Below, piece by piece: positions 19,529 to 28,399 of a stretch of DNA of 64,000 bases. The stretch lies in NCBI RefSeq assembly GCF_029910095.1, contig NZ_CP094526.1:4526001-4590000 (forward strand), written 5' to 3'. Position 1 is the stretch's first letter. The number at the start of each line of letters is the position of its first letter. The stretch comes from Bradyrhizobium sp. ISRA464. GTDB taxonomy: Bacteria > Pseudomonadota > Alphaproteobacteria > Rhizobiales > Xanthobacteraceae. The notes beneath the pieces are model-generated. The model ran no database searches. It saw only the letters and a program-made list of their open reading frames with translations, and was not told the DNA's origin. The position numbers were made by a program, and so were the translations under genes.

Positions 19529-20641
19529 TCAGCCCGCGACCGCCGCTTCCGGTTTTGCAGCTGCCGCTGGACCAGAAATCCGCTCGCCGTCGGGGCCAAA
19601 CACATGCAATTGGTCGGGTGGAACGGCGAGCCACACCGACCGCCCGACCTCGAGCCGGACGCGAGAGTCGAGCGAGACGTGAATTGGGGTGCCGCCGAGG
19701 CGCAGCACCGAGATGGCCCTTTCGCCTTGAAACTGGGTGGTCTCTACCTTCGCCAAACACGCGTCTGCGACGGCACGACGATGAACCGTCACTGCTTCCG
19801 GCCTGAAGCCCACAGTTATTTCGCCGCTTTGGGCGCTCAGCGCTTCGATTGCATCGGGGCGCGCGGGCAATGAAAAGCCGTCGCCCTCGAGCGCGCCGTT
19901 CCTGTGTCGGCAGGGCAGCAAATTCATGCGCAATTGGCCGATGAAGCCCGCCACGAAGGAATTGGCCGGATTGAGATAGAGCTCTTCAGGCCTGCCCAAT
20001 TGCTGCAACACGCCCTTGTGCAAAACGGCGATGCGGTCTGCGATCGCCAGCGCGTCAAGCTGATCGTGGGTGACCATGATCATGGTTGCGCCGAGCTCAC
20101 GCTGCAACCGGCGCAGTTCAGTTCGCACCGACTCCCGCAAGCTGGCGTCGAGATTGCTGATCGGCTCGTCGAGCAGATAGAGGCTTGGCTTCTGAACGAT
20201 GGCGCGACCGATCGCCACGCGTTGCTGCTCGCCGCCGCTGATCTGCTGAATGCGGCGGTCGAGCAGATGCTCGACGCGCAACAGGCGAGTGACCTCGTCT
20301 ACGCGCGCGGCAACTTCGTCCTTGCCGACATGGCGCACGCGCAGCGGATAAGCGAGATTTTCGCGCACCGACAGGTGCGGGTAGAGGGCGTAGCCCTGGA
20401 ACATCATGCCGATATGCCGATCGCGCGGCGACAGACGGGAGACTTCGCGGCTGCCTATGAAAATGTCGCCGTCGTCCAACTCTTCCAGCCCCGCGATCAT
20501 GCGCAATAGAGTGGTCTTGCCGCTGCCCGACGGCCCGAGCAGACAGAGCAATTCGCCGTCGGTCACGTCGAGGCTGAACCCGTCGAACAGCGGCGTCGCG
20601 CCGAAGCGTTTAGCGAGATTGCGCAGCGAGACATTGGCCAA
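19529..20641 (-). CDS. ABC transporter ATP-binding protein (UgpC/MalK type)
   Basis: A 370-residue importer ATPase. In order: Walker A GPSGSGKTTLLRMIAG (about residues 36-51), Q-loop MMFQGYALYPHLS, signature ISGGEQQRVAIGRA, Walker B LYLLDEPISNLDA and switch MVTHDQLDALA, then a C-terminal TOBE/OB regulatory domain with VGFRPEAV. This length and the two-domain layout mark CUT1 (MalK/UgpC) ATPases. It is the first gene of the minus-strand sugar import operon; 55 bp separate it from the binding protein gene. No sugar-specific regulator or hydrolase is adjacent. Confidence 0.94.
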   Translation of the reverse strand: MANVSLRNLAKRFGATPLFDGFSLDVTDGELLCLLGPSGSGKTTLLRMIAGLEELDDGDIFIGSREVSRLSPRDRHIGMMFQGYALYPHLSVRENLAYPLRVRHVGKDEVAARVDEVTRLLRVEHLLDRRIQQISGGEQQRVAIGRAIVQKPSLYLLDEPISNLDASLRESVRTELRRLQRELGATMIMVTHDQLDALAIADRIAVLHKGVLQQLGRPEELYLNPANSFVAGFIGQLRMNLLPCRHRNGALEGDGFSLPARPDAIEALSAQSGEITVGFRPEAVTVHRRAVADACLAKVETTQFQGERAISVLRLGGTPIHVSLDSRVRLEVGRSVWLAVPPDQLHVFGPDGERISGPAAAAKPEAAVAG

Positions 20642-21224
20642 GAACCGCGCCTCCTACCCTTTTTGGCGGACAACCTTCACGCGGCCGTCTCTCGGGCGAC
20701 GCCTAGTCTGGAACCACGAAGATTTTAGCCCGATTTCTATTCGTTTCCAGCTTAATCGGCTGCTGCGTTGCGGGATAGCTCTGCACGAGATGCTTTTATC
20801 AAAACGTTGCTGCGTGAGTTCCGCTCAACAATGCCTCCGCAGCGTCCGCTTGGCACTGCAGCGATTGTAACACGCGGAGCGGGGGATGAGTCGCCTTACT
20901 TAAGACCCACCCAATCAATCAAACATCGAGCTCTCCATCGCCAAAACCATCTATAATTGCAATCTATGTGTGACGCCCTTCTCGAGCAAACGTAATGCCG
21001 AAGACCGGCTGAAAGGCTCATCCGCCATTCTTCGCCTCAGTTGGCGGGTACGCTTCGCTAACGCGGCCTACTCGCTTGTGCGGTTCGGCAGATTGACCCG
21101 CATGGCGACAATATCCATATGGGGCAAGCGATCCGGCTGAAGCCCGCCGTTTCGCACCAACCTGGACGCAGCCGAGTACCGCTGGCCGCCTCCTTCACGC
21201 ACCTTCTTTCGTTCAGGAGCTCCC
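20642..21224. other. 583-bp divergent control region, partial repeat
   Basis: No gene is supported. It must hold promoters for the sugar-import operon (minus) and the LLM oxidoreductase (plus). At about 21042-21070 TGGCGGGTACGCTTCGCTAACG is a partial copy of the GGCGGGTTACGCTTCGCTAA repeat seen at 26841-26870. Confidence 0.45.
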
Positions 21225-22214
21225 GTGGCGGCACTGTCTATTCTTGATCTCGTCCGCGTCACCCAGGATACCGATGCGCGGGGCGCGCTCTACAATGCGC
21301 GCGATGTCGCTGTCCATGCCGAGGCCTGGGGCTATCGCCGCATCTGGGTGGCGGAGCATCACAACATGGCCGGCATCGCGAGCGCCGCGACGTCGGTCGT
21401 GATCGGTCATATCGCGGCGGGAACGAAGACCATCCGCGTCGGCGCCGGCGGCATCATGCTGCCCAACCACGCGCCTTACGTCATTGCCGAGCAGTTCGGC
21501 ACGCTGGCGCGACTGTTTCCTGATCGTATCGACCTTGGCCTCGGCCGCGCGCCGGGCACGGATCAGCTCACGCTGCGCGCCCTGCGCCGCACGCCTGAAG
21601 CCGCCGAGAATTTTCCGCAGGACGTGCTCGAGGTGCAGGCCTTCCTGGCTGAAGCCGGCCCAAACCAGCGCATCCAGGCCGTGCCGGCCGCAGGGACGAA
21701 CGTGCCGCTGTGGATTCTCGGATCGAGCAATTTTGGCGCGATGCTGGCTGCCGAGCTCGGGCTTCCCTACGCCTTCGCCTCGCATTTCGCGCCTGAACTC
21801 CTGCTCCAGGCGCTGCATATCTACCGCACCCGCTTCAAGCCGTCCGAGCAGCTCGACCGCCCCACCACCATGGTCGGCGTCAACATCATCGCCGCCGAGA
21901 CGGACGCCGAAGCGCGCCGCCTGGCAACGACGCAGCAGATGTCGTTCACGAACATCTTCCGCGGCGCGCGCGGCCTCAGCCAGCCGCCGATCGACGACAT
22001 CGAGACCTACTGGTCGCCGTCGGAGAAAGTCCAGGCGATGCGGATGCTCGAACGCTCCATCATTGGCTCGCCCGACACGGTTCGTGCCGGCATCGATGCG
22101 CTCGTTGCGGAGACCGGCGCCGACGAGCTGATGATCGTGTCCGACGTCTACGATCACGCAAAACGGCTGCGATCCTTCGAGCTGATCGCCAAAGCCGCCG
22201 GGATCATGCCCTAA
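21225..22214 (+). CDS. LLM-class flavin-dependent oxidoreductase
   Basis: A 329-residue luciferase-like monooxygenase. The [10 protein letters not shown] start, the [19 protein letters not shown] stretch (about residues 38-56), [16 protein letters not shown] and DLGLGRAPG are typical of the short-chain LLM group 'MsnO8-like' found widely in proteobacteria. Such enzymes use reduced flavin and oxygen, but the substrate is unknown. GTG 21225 is supported by CAGGAGCTCCC upstream. It is followed directly by hairpin repeats that may act as 3' end. No flavin reductase is adjacent; one lies far away at 37813-38403. Confidence 0.9.
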   Translation: MAALSILDLVRVTQDTDARGALYNARDVAVHAEAWGYRRIWVAEHHNMAGIASAATSVVIGHIAAGTKTIRVGAGGIMLPNHAPYVIAEQFGTLARLFPDRIDLGLGRAPGTDQLTLRALRRTPEAAENFPQDVLEVQAFLAEAGPNQRIQAVPAAGTNVPLWILGSSNFGAMLAAELGLPYAFASHFAPELLLQALHIYRTRFKPSEQLDRPTTMVGVNIIAAETDAEARRLATTQQMSFTNIFRGARGLSQPPIDDIETYWSPSEKVQAMRMLERSIIGSPDTVRAGIDALVAETGADELMIVSDVYDHAKRLRSFELIAKAAGIMP

Positions 22215-22231
22215 CCATTTTGGCCGGACAC

Positions 22232-22292
22232 GTAGCCCGGATGGGAGCAGCGATATCCGGCCCCCGCATATCGCTCCGCTCATGCGGGCTAC
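22232..22292. repeat. REP-like GTAGCCCG hairpin, imperfect
   Basis: GTAGCCCGGATGGGAGCAGC and, inverted, GCTCCGCTCATGCGGGCTAC pair into a long imperfect hairpin with a tiny loop. It is the same family as the 30-bp inverted repeat at 23094-23175 and the REPs around the RAYT gene at 47248-47860. It lies just after the LLM gene. Confidence 0.75.
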
Positions 22293-22310
22293 CCGTCACG
22301 GCTCTGTTCT

Positions 22311-22382
22311 CCATCCGACTCCATTTTGTTCGCAAAGAACGAATCGGAATCACGCAAATCGGTGCGAGAGAAATCCTAACAA
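22311..22382. repeat. Copy A of a ~72-bp dispersed repeat
   Basis: Shares CCGACTCCATTTTGTTCGCA, GAACGAATCGGAATC and TCCTAACAA with copies at 26294-26366 and 26499-26574. The centre GTTCGCAAAGAAC is an inverted repeat, and outer CCGA/TCGG pair too, so it can fold. No coding content. Confidence 0.8.
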
Positions 22383-22456
22383 TCCGTTTTCCATTCGGAT
22401 GCCCAGCATGCGCGCTAAGCTACTGCGGACGCAGTCGTACAACCGCCCTACTTGGC

Positions 22457-22846
22457 TTACGCGTCCGCCAAAGCTTTCGCGGATGACGCAGCAGCCTTCG
22501 CGACATGCCGGTTCTTCTCATCGACCATCACGATCCGCGGCTGAAATTTGCGCGCCTCGTCGGCGTCGAAGCTGGCGTAGGCGACGATGATAACCTTGTC
22601 GCCTGTCATTGCGAGCCGCGCGGCCGCGCCGTTGAGGCCGATGGTGCCGGATCCCGCGGGCGCCTCGATCACGTAGGTCGAGAAGCGCGCACCGGTGTCG
22701 ATGTTGTAGATGTCGACGCGTTCGTTGATGAGGAAGCCGGCGGCCTCGATCAAATTGCGGTCGATCGAAATCGATCCTTCGTAATGCAAGTCCGCTTCGG
22801 TGACATGCGCGCGATGAATCTTGCCCTTCATCAAAGTCACTTGCAT
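22457..22846 (-). CDS. panD: Aspartate 1-decarboxylase precursor
   Basis: PanD makes beta-alanine from aspartate for pantothenate and CoA synthesis. The 129-residue proenzyme cleaves itself between Gly and Ser to form a pyruvoyl cofactor: the site is [11 protein letters not shown] (Ser about residue 25). [23 protein letters not shown] and [11 protein letters not shown] match the family. The start at ATG 22846 (MQVTLMKGK) fits family length; ATG 22855 three codons upstream cannot be excluded because no strong ribosome site precedes either. It stands alone; panB and panC are not in the window. Confidence 0.93.
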   Translation of the reverse strand: MQVTLMKGKIHRAHVTEADLHYEGSISIDRNLIEAAGFLINERVDIYNIDTGARFSTYVIEAPAGSGTIGLNGAAARLAMTGDKVIIVAYASFDADEARKFQPRIVMVDEKNRHVAKAAASSAKALADA

Positions 22847-23093
22847 CGAGGCCATCCCGTATCGTTGCGTCGGAATTTTCCGCGCCGCCAATAATGGCGC
22901 AGCGCCTCTCCGTCAATGTTCTCCGGGCGCGCGCTCGCTTCGAGCCGTTCCCTGCCTCGATGGATTTGTTCTGAAATCGCCGATCACTTTGGTCTGGAAT
23001 CGCTCCGCGTCACATGAATCCGAGAATGGATGTCCTGCGACGAAGCCTTTCCGGAGCAGGTTATTATTTGTGCCCGTCGGCGACAGATTACGC
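22847..23093. other. Spacer upstream of panD
   Basis: About 250 bp that should contain the panD promoter. I see no gene and no motif I can name. Confidence 0.4.
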
Positions 23094-23175
23094 GTAGCCC
23101 GCATGAGCGGAGCGATATGCGGGTCGTGCCAACTCTGATCTAGCCCCCGCATATCGCTCCGCTCATGCGGGCTAC
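23094..23175. repeat. Perfect 30-bp inverted repeat (REP pair)
   Basis: Arms 23094-23123 and 23146-23175 are exact reverse complements (GTAGCCCGCATGAGCGGAGC...), with a 22-base loop. Each arm is a REP-type unit of the GTAGCCCG family, here as a head-to-head pair (BIME-like). On RNA it would make a very stable hairpin. Confidence 0.9.
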
Positions 23176-23220
23176 TCGGTAGAGTGAGACGAAATCAGGT
23201 CGTATAGCAACGGCGAAGGG

Positions 23221-23442
23221 ACTACTCCCCCTCTCCCGTTTCTTACGGGGAGAGGGTTGGGGTGAGGGCTGTCTCCACGTAAACGGCGATAGATGCGCCT
23301 GCGGAAACTCCGCCTCACCCGGATCGCATCCTGCGATGCGACATAGCCGAAGCTTTGCTTCGGCGTCCCTTCGTGACGGCCGCCGGAGGCGGCCTATGCC
23401 TCTTCCCGCAGGTGGGGCGAGGTGAAGGAATTCTCCTGTCGC
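23221..23442. repeat. Dispersed repeat with CCTCTCCC/GGGGAGAGG hairpin
   Basis: CCCCTCTCCC-GTTTCTTAC-GGGGAGAGGGTTGGGGTG followed by CTCACCC, GGATCGCATCCTGCGATGCG and CTTCCCGCAGGTGGGG is a pattern I recognise from spacers in Bradyrhizobium and relatives. It runs up to the stop of the cystathionine gamma-synthase-family gene. No gene is supported. Confidence 0.6.
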
Positions 23443-24726
23443 TCACACCCCACCCAACGCCTGCGCCATGTCGGCCACCAGATCCGACGGATGCTCGATC
23501 CCGATCGACAGGCGGATCGTGGAGTCCAGCACCCCGATCCGCTTGCGGATATCAGCAGGCACGCCGGAGTGGGTCATCGTGGCCGGCAGGCTCGCAAGCG
23601 ACTCGGTGCCGCCGAGGCTCACCGCGAGCTTGAAGATCTGCAGTGAGTTAAGGAATTTTTCCGCGGCGGCCTGGCCCCCGACGATGTCGAAGGAGAAGGT
23701 CGAGCCGGCGCCGCTGCATTGGCTGGCGAACACGCGGCCCGCAGGCGACGCCGCGTCGTGGTGGCCGAGATAATGCACCTTCGCCACTCTCGGATGGTCG
23801 CGCAGATAATCGGCGACGATATGCGCATTGCGGTCGGCCTTTTCCATCCGCAAGACGAGCGTTTCCAGCGAACGGCTGATCATCCAGCAGGTATGCGGAT
23901 CGAGCTGCGTACCGATCGCGCCGCGCAGCGCCTTGACGTCCTTCATCAGCTTCTTCGAGCCGAGTGCCGCGCCCGCGATCAGGTCGGAATGGCCGCCGAC
24001 ATACTTGGTGAGCGAGTACAGCGACAGATCGGCGCCATGCTCGATCGGCCGCTGGAACACCGGCCCGAGCAGCGTGTTGTCGCAGGCGATCACAGGCGTA
24101 TGCCCCTGCGTCTTGCCGATCATATCAGCCACGCGCCTGGTGAGCGCGATATCGACCAGACCGTTGGTCGGATTGGCCGGCGTCTCGATGAAGATCATCG
24201 CGACGCGTCCCTTTTGCATCGCCTCCTCCGCCGCCGCGCGCACGACGCTCTCGTCGATGCCGTCGGCAAAGCCCACCGCGGCAATCGAGAGTCCCGCGAG
24301 CGTTTTGGCGAACAGCGTCTCCGTGCCGCCATAGAGCGGCTGCGAATGCAGGATCACGTCGCCCGGCCGCGCGAAGGCGAGCACGGTGGTGGAGATCGCC
24401 GACATGCCAGACGAGAACAGCGCGCAGCTCTCGGTGCGCTCATAGATCGCGAGCCGGTCCTCGACGATCTCGCTGTTCGGGTGATTGAAGCGCGAATAGA
24501 CCAGTCCCGCTCCCATCCCTTCCGGCGGCTCGCGCCGGCCGGCGACGAAGTCGAAGAAGTCCTTGCCGTCCTCGGCGGTCCTGAACACGAAGGTCGAGGT
24601 CAGGAACACCGGCGGCTTGACCGCGCCCTCCGACAGTTGCGGATCGTAGCCGTAGTTCAGCATCTGGGTTTCCGGATGCAGCACGTGATTGCCAATATGG
24701 GTCTTCGACGGAAACGGTTTCACCAC
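23443..24726 (-). CDS. Cystathionine gamma-synthase family PLP enzyme
   Basis: A 427-residue Cys/Met-metabolism PLP enzyme (fold type I). The active-site Lys is in [18 protein letters not shown] (about residue 233), and the family pieces [31 protein letters not shown] and a C-terminal [12 protein letters not shown] are intact. Members catalyse gamma-replacement or elimination on homoserine esters or cystathionine; the exact one cannot be chosen from sequence. The frame extends to 24888, but GTG 24726 has AAGGAGACAGGCC just upstream and begins the family's conserved [18 protein letters not shown] stretch, so I start there. Confidence 0.88.
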   Translation of the reverse strand: MVKPFPSKTHIGNHVLHPETQMLNYGYDPQLSEGAVKPPVFLTSTFVFRTAEDGKDFFDFVAGRREPPEGMGAGLVYSRFNHPNSEIVEDRLAIYERTESCALFSSGMSAISTTVLAFARPGDVILHSQPLYGGTETLFAKTLAGLSIAAVGFADGIDESVVRAAAEEAMQKGRVAMIFIETPANPTNGLVDIALTRRVADMIGKTQGHTPVIACDNTLLGPVFQRPIEHGADLSLYSLTKYVGGHSDLIAGAALGSKKLMKDVKALRGAIGTQLDPHTCWMISRSLETLVLRMEKADRNAHIVADYLRDHPRVAKVHYLGHHDAASPAGRVFASQCSGAGSTFSFDIVGGQAAAEKFLNSLQIFKLAVSLGGTESLASLPATMTHSGVPADIRKRIGVLDSTIRLSIGIEHPSDLVADMAQALGGV

Positions 24727-25022
24727 GGCCTGTCTCCTTGTCCTTGAGGGGGCGTCGAACTGGCGGCGACTCCAAGATTTTGCCGAAGCATACTCCAGCT
24801 TGGGCCCGTTCGGGCAAAGCCGGACGACGCCTTCAGTCACTACTAGGTGCTTTCGGTGCAGGGTCGTGGCGTCTGCGTTCCACACCACGCCTGTGCTCAG
24901 GGACGGTGGCGAACGACGTCAGCGCGAGCGCTTCGGCAGTTTCGGCAGCTTGTCGAGGTTGAAAGCGGCCCGCTTGGGGCGGGCGCGGTGATCACAGCCG
25001 CCTCATGATGGGTACGCCAGCC
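24727..25022. other. 296-bp spacer
   Basis: No supported gene. A minus-strand frame ending KLPKLPKRSR near 24925 has no start codon. The region should hold the promoter of the PLP enzyme gene. Confidence 0.4.
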
Positions 25023-25757
25023 CTAATGCGCAGTTAATCTAAGCTTGGCGCGCCTGATTCCAGATTTGGCTGAGTCCTTGCCCCACAGCCGAAAACCGCC
25101 TTCGAACGCATTGGCATTGTCGCCGAACCGCACCTTTCGCGGCAGGTTGTCGATCTTGTCAGCGTTGCCGCCGCCGAGCACGACATAGTCGGGCTGCAGC
25201 GCGGCAAACAGTCGCTCCAGCACGTCGTCGACCGCCTTGCGCCACTTCCTCTTGCCGCGACGTTTCAGGCCCGCGGCGCCGACGTAGTCTTCGAATGTCT
25301 TCCCCTTGCGATACGGCAGGTGACCGATCTCCATCGGCTCCAGAACGCCGTCGACGATCATCGCGGAGCCGAGGCCGGAGCCGAGGCCGAGGAACAGCAT
25401 GCGGCCGCCGCGGTAGCTGCCGATCGCCTGCATCAGCGCATCGTTGACGACCTTGGTCGGATGGCCGAACGCCTTGCGGAAGTTGAAGCCGGCCCATCCG
25501 CGGCCGAGATTGTGCGGCTCCGCCAGCGCCCGGTCGTGGACGACAGGCCCGGGATATCCGATCGAGATGACATCGTAGGACCAATCCTTCGTCAGCGCCT
25601 TGACCTGGCGCACCATCGCCTTGGCGGACAGATCGGGACCCGACTTGAACTCGCGCTTGATGCGCTCCTTGTCGGTCATGACCTTGACGTGCGATCCGCC
25701 GATGTCGATCGCCAGAACCGTCGGCCGCGATGTCCGCTTTGCGGTTGTCTTCGCCAT
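25023..25757 (-). CDS. ROK-family kinase, polyphosphate glucokinase-like
   Basis: A 244-residue sugar kinase. The phosphate-1 loop VLAIDIGGSHVKVMT lies at about residues 14-28, and GYPGPVV, HNLGRGWAGF, KVVNDALMQAIG and LFLGLGSGLGSAMI follow in the order expected for ROK proteins of the PpgK (polyphosphate/ATP glucokinase) type; the late PDYVVLGGGNAD fits too. The usual zinc-binding CXCGXXGC motif of ROK repressors is absent, which supports a kinase rather than a regulator. It has no DNA-binding domain. The phosphate donor and the sugar cannot be proven. Confidence 0.85.
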   Translation of the reverse strand: MAKTTAKRTSRPTVLAIDIGGSHVKVMTDKERIKREFKSGPDLSAKAMVRQVKALTKDWSYDVISIGYPGPVVHDRALAEPHNLGRGWAGFNFRKAFGHPTKVVNDALMQAIGSYRGGRMLFLGLGSGLGSAMIVDGVLEPMEIGHLPYRKGKTFEDYVGAAGLKRRGKRKWRKAVDDVLERLFAALQPDYVVLGGGNADKIDNLPRKVRFGDNANAFEGGFRLWGKDSAKSGIRRAKLRLTAH

Positions 25758-25881
25758 GAATGGATTAACGCCGCCAGGGGGAGCACGTCACGGATGCGCT
25801 CCCCCGACACGGCAAATAGAGCGCCGATGTTCCGTCTAGGCCGGATCAGATCATTCGGCGCTGTGAAGGTGCCGACGCCGA

Positions 25882-26142
25882 TTACCAGCCACGTTCCACG
25901 TTGCGTATCGCGCCGGTTCGCGAGTCGACATAGACCTCCATCCAGTGGCCGAGACGGTCGCGGCCTTGGACCTGCCACTCGTCGCCGAGGAACTCGGTGT
26001 TGGACACCGTCATGATGCCGACACCGGTTGCGACGTCGAGCGCGGCCTCCATCGACATCTGGTCACCGGAATCATAGGCCATCGCAGGCGTCGCTGCGCC
26101 AAGCGCCAGTGCTGCGACAATGGGAAGGATGACGTTTCGCAT
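25882..26142 (-). CDS. Small periplasmic PepSY-like protein
   Basis: An 86-residue protein with a clear signal peptide (MRNVILPIVAALALGAATPAMA, cut after AMA). The mature part DQMSMEAALDVATGVGIM and VYVDSRTGAIRNVERGW matches the PepSY domain, found in peptidase inhibitors and in small proteins of unknown role. ATG 26142 has GAGAGGAGAAAGAGCC upstream, and the longer frame to 26355 is not supported. It lies between the ROK kinase gene and a repeat-filled spacer. Confidence 0.8.
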   Translation of the reverse strand: MRNVILPIVAALALGAATPAMAYDSGDQMSMEAALDVATGVGIMTVSNTEFLGDEWQVQGRDRLGHWMEVYVDSRTGAIRNVERGW

Positions 26143-26293
26143 GGCTCTTTCTCCTCTCGAATGGTTGCGCCGCATAGAACGGGCGGCGATGCGATCAGTT
26201 CCGATTATGGAGATCACGAAACCGCACGAACCTTGCGATGTTCCGGCGATTTGACGGCAGTTCCGTGCGTAATCGATGCCGCCGTTTTGTTCC

Positions 26294-26366
26294 CGATCCG
26301 ACTCCATTTTGTTCGCAAGGAACGAATCGGAATCCCACAAATCAGCGCGGAGCAACTCTTAACAAG
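26294..26366. repeat. Copy B of the ~72-bp dispersed repeat
   Basis: GATCCGACTCCATTTTGTTC, GCAAGGAACGAATCGGAATC and TCTTAACAAG align with copy A at 22311-22382 and copy C at 26499-26574, with scattered substitutions. It is in the same orientation as copy C, 205 bp away. Confidence 0.8.
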
Positions 26367-26498
26367 AGGTTTGTTGCGGCGCGCATGTCGTCCGGCATCA
26401 ATGCAATTCATGAGGCGTTATGGACGTCGTGAAGCATGTTGTCGTTCGGCTCATTCAGAAGATCCAGCTACGCTACTCGACACATCGCAGCTTTGTTC

Positions 26499-26574
26499 GC
26501 GATCCGACTCCACTTTGTTCGCAAAGAACGAATCAGAATCGTGCAAATCGGCGCGAAGCAATCCTTAACAACAA
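26499..26574. repeat. Copy C of the ~72-bp dispersed repeat
   Basis: GATCCGACTCCACTTTGTTC, GCAAAGAACGAATCAGAATC and ATCCTTAACAACAAG. The same GTTCGCAAAGAAC core inverted repeat is present. With copies A and B it makes three in 4.3 kb. Confidence 0.8.
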
Positions 26575-26644
26575 GTTCGCGCAAAGCTCGATGCTGATGC
26601 ACATTGCAGGGCGGATCAGTCTTACTGCGTCATAAATGCTGTAT

Positions 26645-26775
26645 CTCCTCATCCTGAGGAGACCGCGAAGCGGGCGTCTCGAAGGATGTAGGCCACAGAT
26701 GGGGCCTCATGGTTCGCCTCGCGATGCGGAGCATCGTCCAGAGACGCGCGTTCCGCGCTCCTCACCATGAGGGTT
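26645..26775. repeat. CTCATCCTGAGGAG-type dispersed repeat
   Basis: CTCATCCTGAGGAGACCGCG, GGCCACAGATGGGGCCTCATGG and GCGCTCCTCACCATGAGGG. The same family occurs at 60530-60628. It has internal inverted symmetry (CTCATCCTGAGGAG against CTCCTCACCATGAG). It is a common intergenic repeat of Bradyrhizobium and Rhodopseudomonas, to my knowledge. Confidence 0.8.
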
Positions 26776-26792
26776 GCGACGTTTGTGACGCA

Positions 26793-26870
26793 GTAGGATT
26801 AGCGCGAGCGTAATCCGCCATCTCTCCACCGCATGACGTCGGCGGGTTACGCTTCGCTAACCCGCCCTAC
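26793..26870. repeat. Inverted repeat overlapping the 3' end of paiB
   Basis: GTAGG-ATTAGCGCGAGCGTAA-TCCGCC (from 26793) is the imperfect inverse of GGCGGGTTACGCTTCGCTAACCCGCCCTAC (26841-26870). The right arm encodes the last residues and stop of the paiB-like gene (see finding). Confidence 0.8.
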
Positions 26871-27518
26871 GCGCTGCTCCGCAATCTCGTATTCGAGCTC
26901 CGGCCGCAGCGCTCGCATCTTGCCGGCGAGCCGCCGGCTCCCGCTCTCCTCCGCGCGCGCCAGCTGGTTGGCGACCGCGACGTGGTCCTCATCGCTCTTG
27001 TGCTGATTAAGCTTCGACTGGCCCTCGATCTCGTCGACGACGAGATCGATCACCCTGATCGCCGACAGCATCGTCTCGCGCTTGTTCGGCTCCATCTGCG
27101 CGAGGTCCCAGGGCTGCTTCGGCAGCCGCGCCTCGGAGACCGCAAGCAGCGCGTCCCCATGGCCGCGGTTTTCGCCGGGCCCGCGCAGATGTGCGACGCC
27201 GGAGAGATGCACCGCTTCATAGAGCCAGGTCGAGACATTGTCGCGCGAGGCATACCAGTCATTGGAGACATAGGCATCGTCGCCCGCGACGATCAGGAGG
27301 AATCGCCGCCTGCCGTCGGCGAGCTCGACCAGCGGATTCTTCGCCGTGAGATGGATCTGCACGATCGCGCGGCCGTCGCGCTGTTCGATCACGAATGGCA
27401 CATGCGAGCCGCGCGGCCCGCGCCCGTCGGCGGCGACGATGACGCCGAAGCCGCGTTCTGCCGCGAATGCCAGCGCGCGCTGCTCCTCGATGCGGAATTG
27501 GGGACGCAGGATGTGCAT
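26847..27518 (-). CDS. paiB: PaiB-family FMN-binding protein
   Basis: A 223-residue member of the PaiB (FMN-binding negative transcriptional regulator, split-barrel) family. Seen: MHILRPQFRIEEQRALAFAA, GSHVPFVIEQRDGR, VQIHLTAKNPL and VAGDDAYVSNDWYASRDNVSTW, in the family order. In Bacillus PaiB takes part in control of sporulation and protease genes; the role in rhizobia is not known and FMN-dependent oxidoreduction is possible. The last residues (QRVGRVSEA) and the TAA come from a dispersed repeat that has run into the gene. Confidence 0.85.
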   Translation of the reverse strand: MHILRPQFRIEEQRALAFAAERGFGVIVAADGRGPRGSHVPFVIEQRDGRAIVQIHLTAKNPLVELADGRRRFLLIVAGDDAYVSNDWYASRDNVSTWLYEAVHLSGVAHLRGPGENRGHGDALLAVSEARLPKQPWDLAQMEPNKRETMLSAIRVIDLVVDEIEGQSKLNQHKSDEDHVAVANQLARAEESGSRRLAGKMRALRPELEYEIAEQRVGRVSEA

Positions 27519-27979
27519 GGCGTGAACTCGATCGGCTGGCGGATGGTCGGCGTCCGCAAGGCTAGCCTATTCTTATTTGCGGGTCACGGTTCGCGCTCGC
27601 TGTGAAGCGCGGCCGATGCGCCGCGCAAGTCAAATTCAGGCGCATCACCTGCGACAAATCAACCCGACGGGCAACTCGCTAGAATCGCGTCAAGCCCTCG
27701 CGGCAGAAGTATTTCTGTTTTTCAGAATCGCAACTCGGTGTATGAATGGCCCATCTCACCCGCTTGAGGGGCGCTTCGCGATCGTCACGAGTGTCGGGTC
27801 GAGATGCGGTGGACGCCGATTGCGCGACTGACGAGCACGCATGAGGCGGACGGTGAAGTCGTGCAGGCCTGACGCCCTAGTGGCAGGTGTCTCGTCAGCA
27901 AGAGGTTATGCCTCTGCTGAAGACGGTGACAACAAAGCCCAGTCTCGCCGGGGAGAGCACGTATAAGCCGTAAACCATC
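27519..27979. other. Spacer before the 28-kb repeat
   Basis: About 460 bp without a supported gene; it should hold the paiB promoter. A minus-strand frame of 75 codons (27785-28012) overlaps repeat DNA and is not credible. Confidence 0.45.
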
Positions 27980-28085
27980 GCGCAGGGAAAGCCGGAGTGT
28001 TTCCGGTTTCACCTGTGGTCCTACCCCTGTGCTTTCTCATTGCACAGGGCCCATGGGTGCGATCGGCACCCGGCTTTCCCTGCGC
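27980..28085. repeat. GCGCAGGGAAAGCCGG inverted repeat element
   Basis: GCGCAGGGAAAGCCGG (27980-27995) and CCGGCTTTCCCTGCGC (28070-28085) are exact inverses. The flanks GGGGAGAGCACGTATAAGCC (about 27950) and TGGGTGCGATCGGCACCCGG between the arms match a longer dispersed repeat I know from Bradyrhizobium spacers, which probably spans about 27940-28190 here. Confidence 0.75.
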
Positions 28086-28210
28086 CCTCTTCTCATCTAG
28101 GCGGGCGAAATTGCGACAAAGCTCGGGCACGTGGTGCCGCGAGAATGCGGACTCGCGTCCCGAGATATCACGGGTTACGCTGTAGCCATGCCAAGCACAG
28201 GAATGCCAGC

Positions 28211-28384
28211 ATGAACGGCAACCGGTATTACGGCGTTCGCGTCGAGGGCGCCAAATACGGCGTAGGGTTCGGCTCGGCGCTGGCGATCGCAATCTCCTAC
28301 ACCAACAACCACTCAATCCTGTGGGCGATCATCCACGGCATCCTGGGCTGGCTCTACGTCATCTACGTGGCCCTGTTCAAGTGA
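28211..28384 (+). CDS. Small conserved inner-membrane protein (57 aa)
   Basis: ATG 28211 starts a 57-residue frame, MNGNRYYGVRVEGAKYG, followed by two hydrophobic segments (GFGSALAIAISYTNN and ILWAIIHGILGWLYVIYVALF), so it is a small membrane hairpin. I know similar short proteins from Bradyrhizobium genomes, where they are annotated only as hypothetical. A frame continuing upstream to 28040 runs into repeat DNA and is not used. Ribosome site is weak (AGGAATGCCAGC). Confidence 0.65.
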   Translation: MNGNRYYGVRVEGAKYGVGFGSALAIAISYTNNHSILWAIIHGILGWLYVIYVALFK

Positions 28385-28399
28385 GCCGGCCTGAACGAC

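Noticed and set aside
23094..23175. Long perfect hairpin considered as a terminator
   Set aside because: No T run follows on either strand; REP-type repeat explains it better.
24860..24960. Minus-strand stretch reading RAAFNLDKLPKLPKRSR
   Set aside because: The frame has no ATG, GTG or TTG start, so I do not call it a gene.
22232..26870. Repeats considered as a CRISPR array
   Set aside because: Units differ in type and spacing, and no cas gene or regular 30-40 bp spacers are present.
27785..28012. 75-codon minus-strand frame, often annotated in rhizobia
   Set aside because: It overlaps a dispersed repeat and lacks a ribosome site; likely a repeat-derived artefact.
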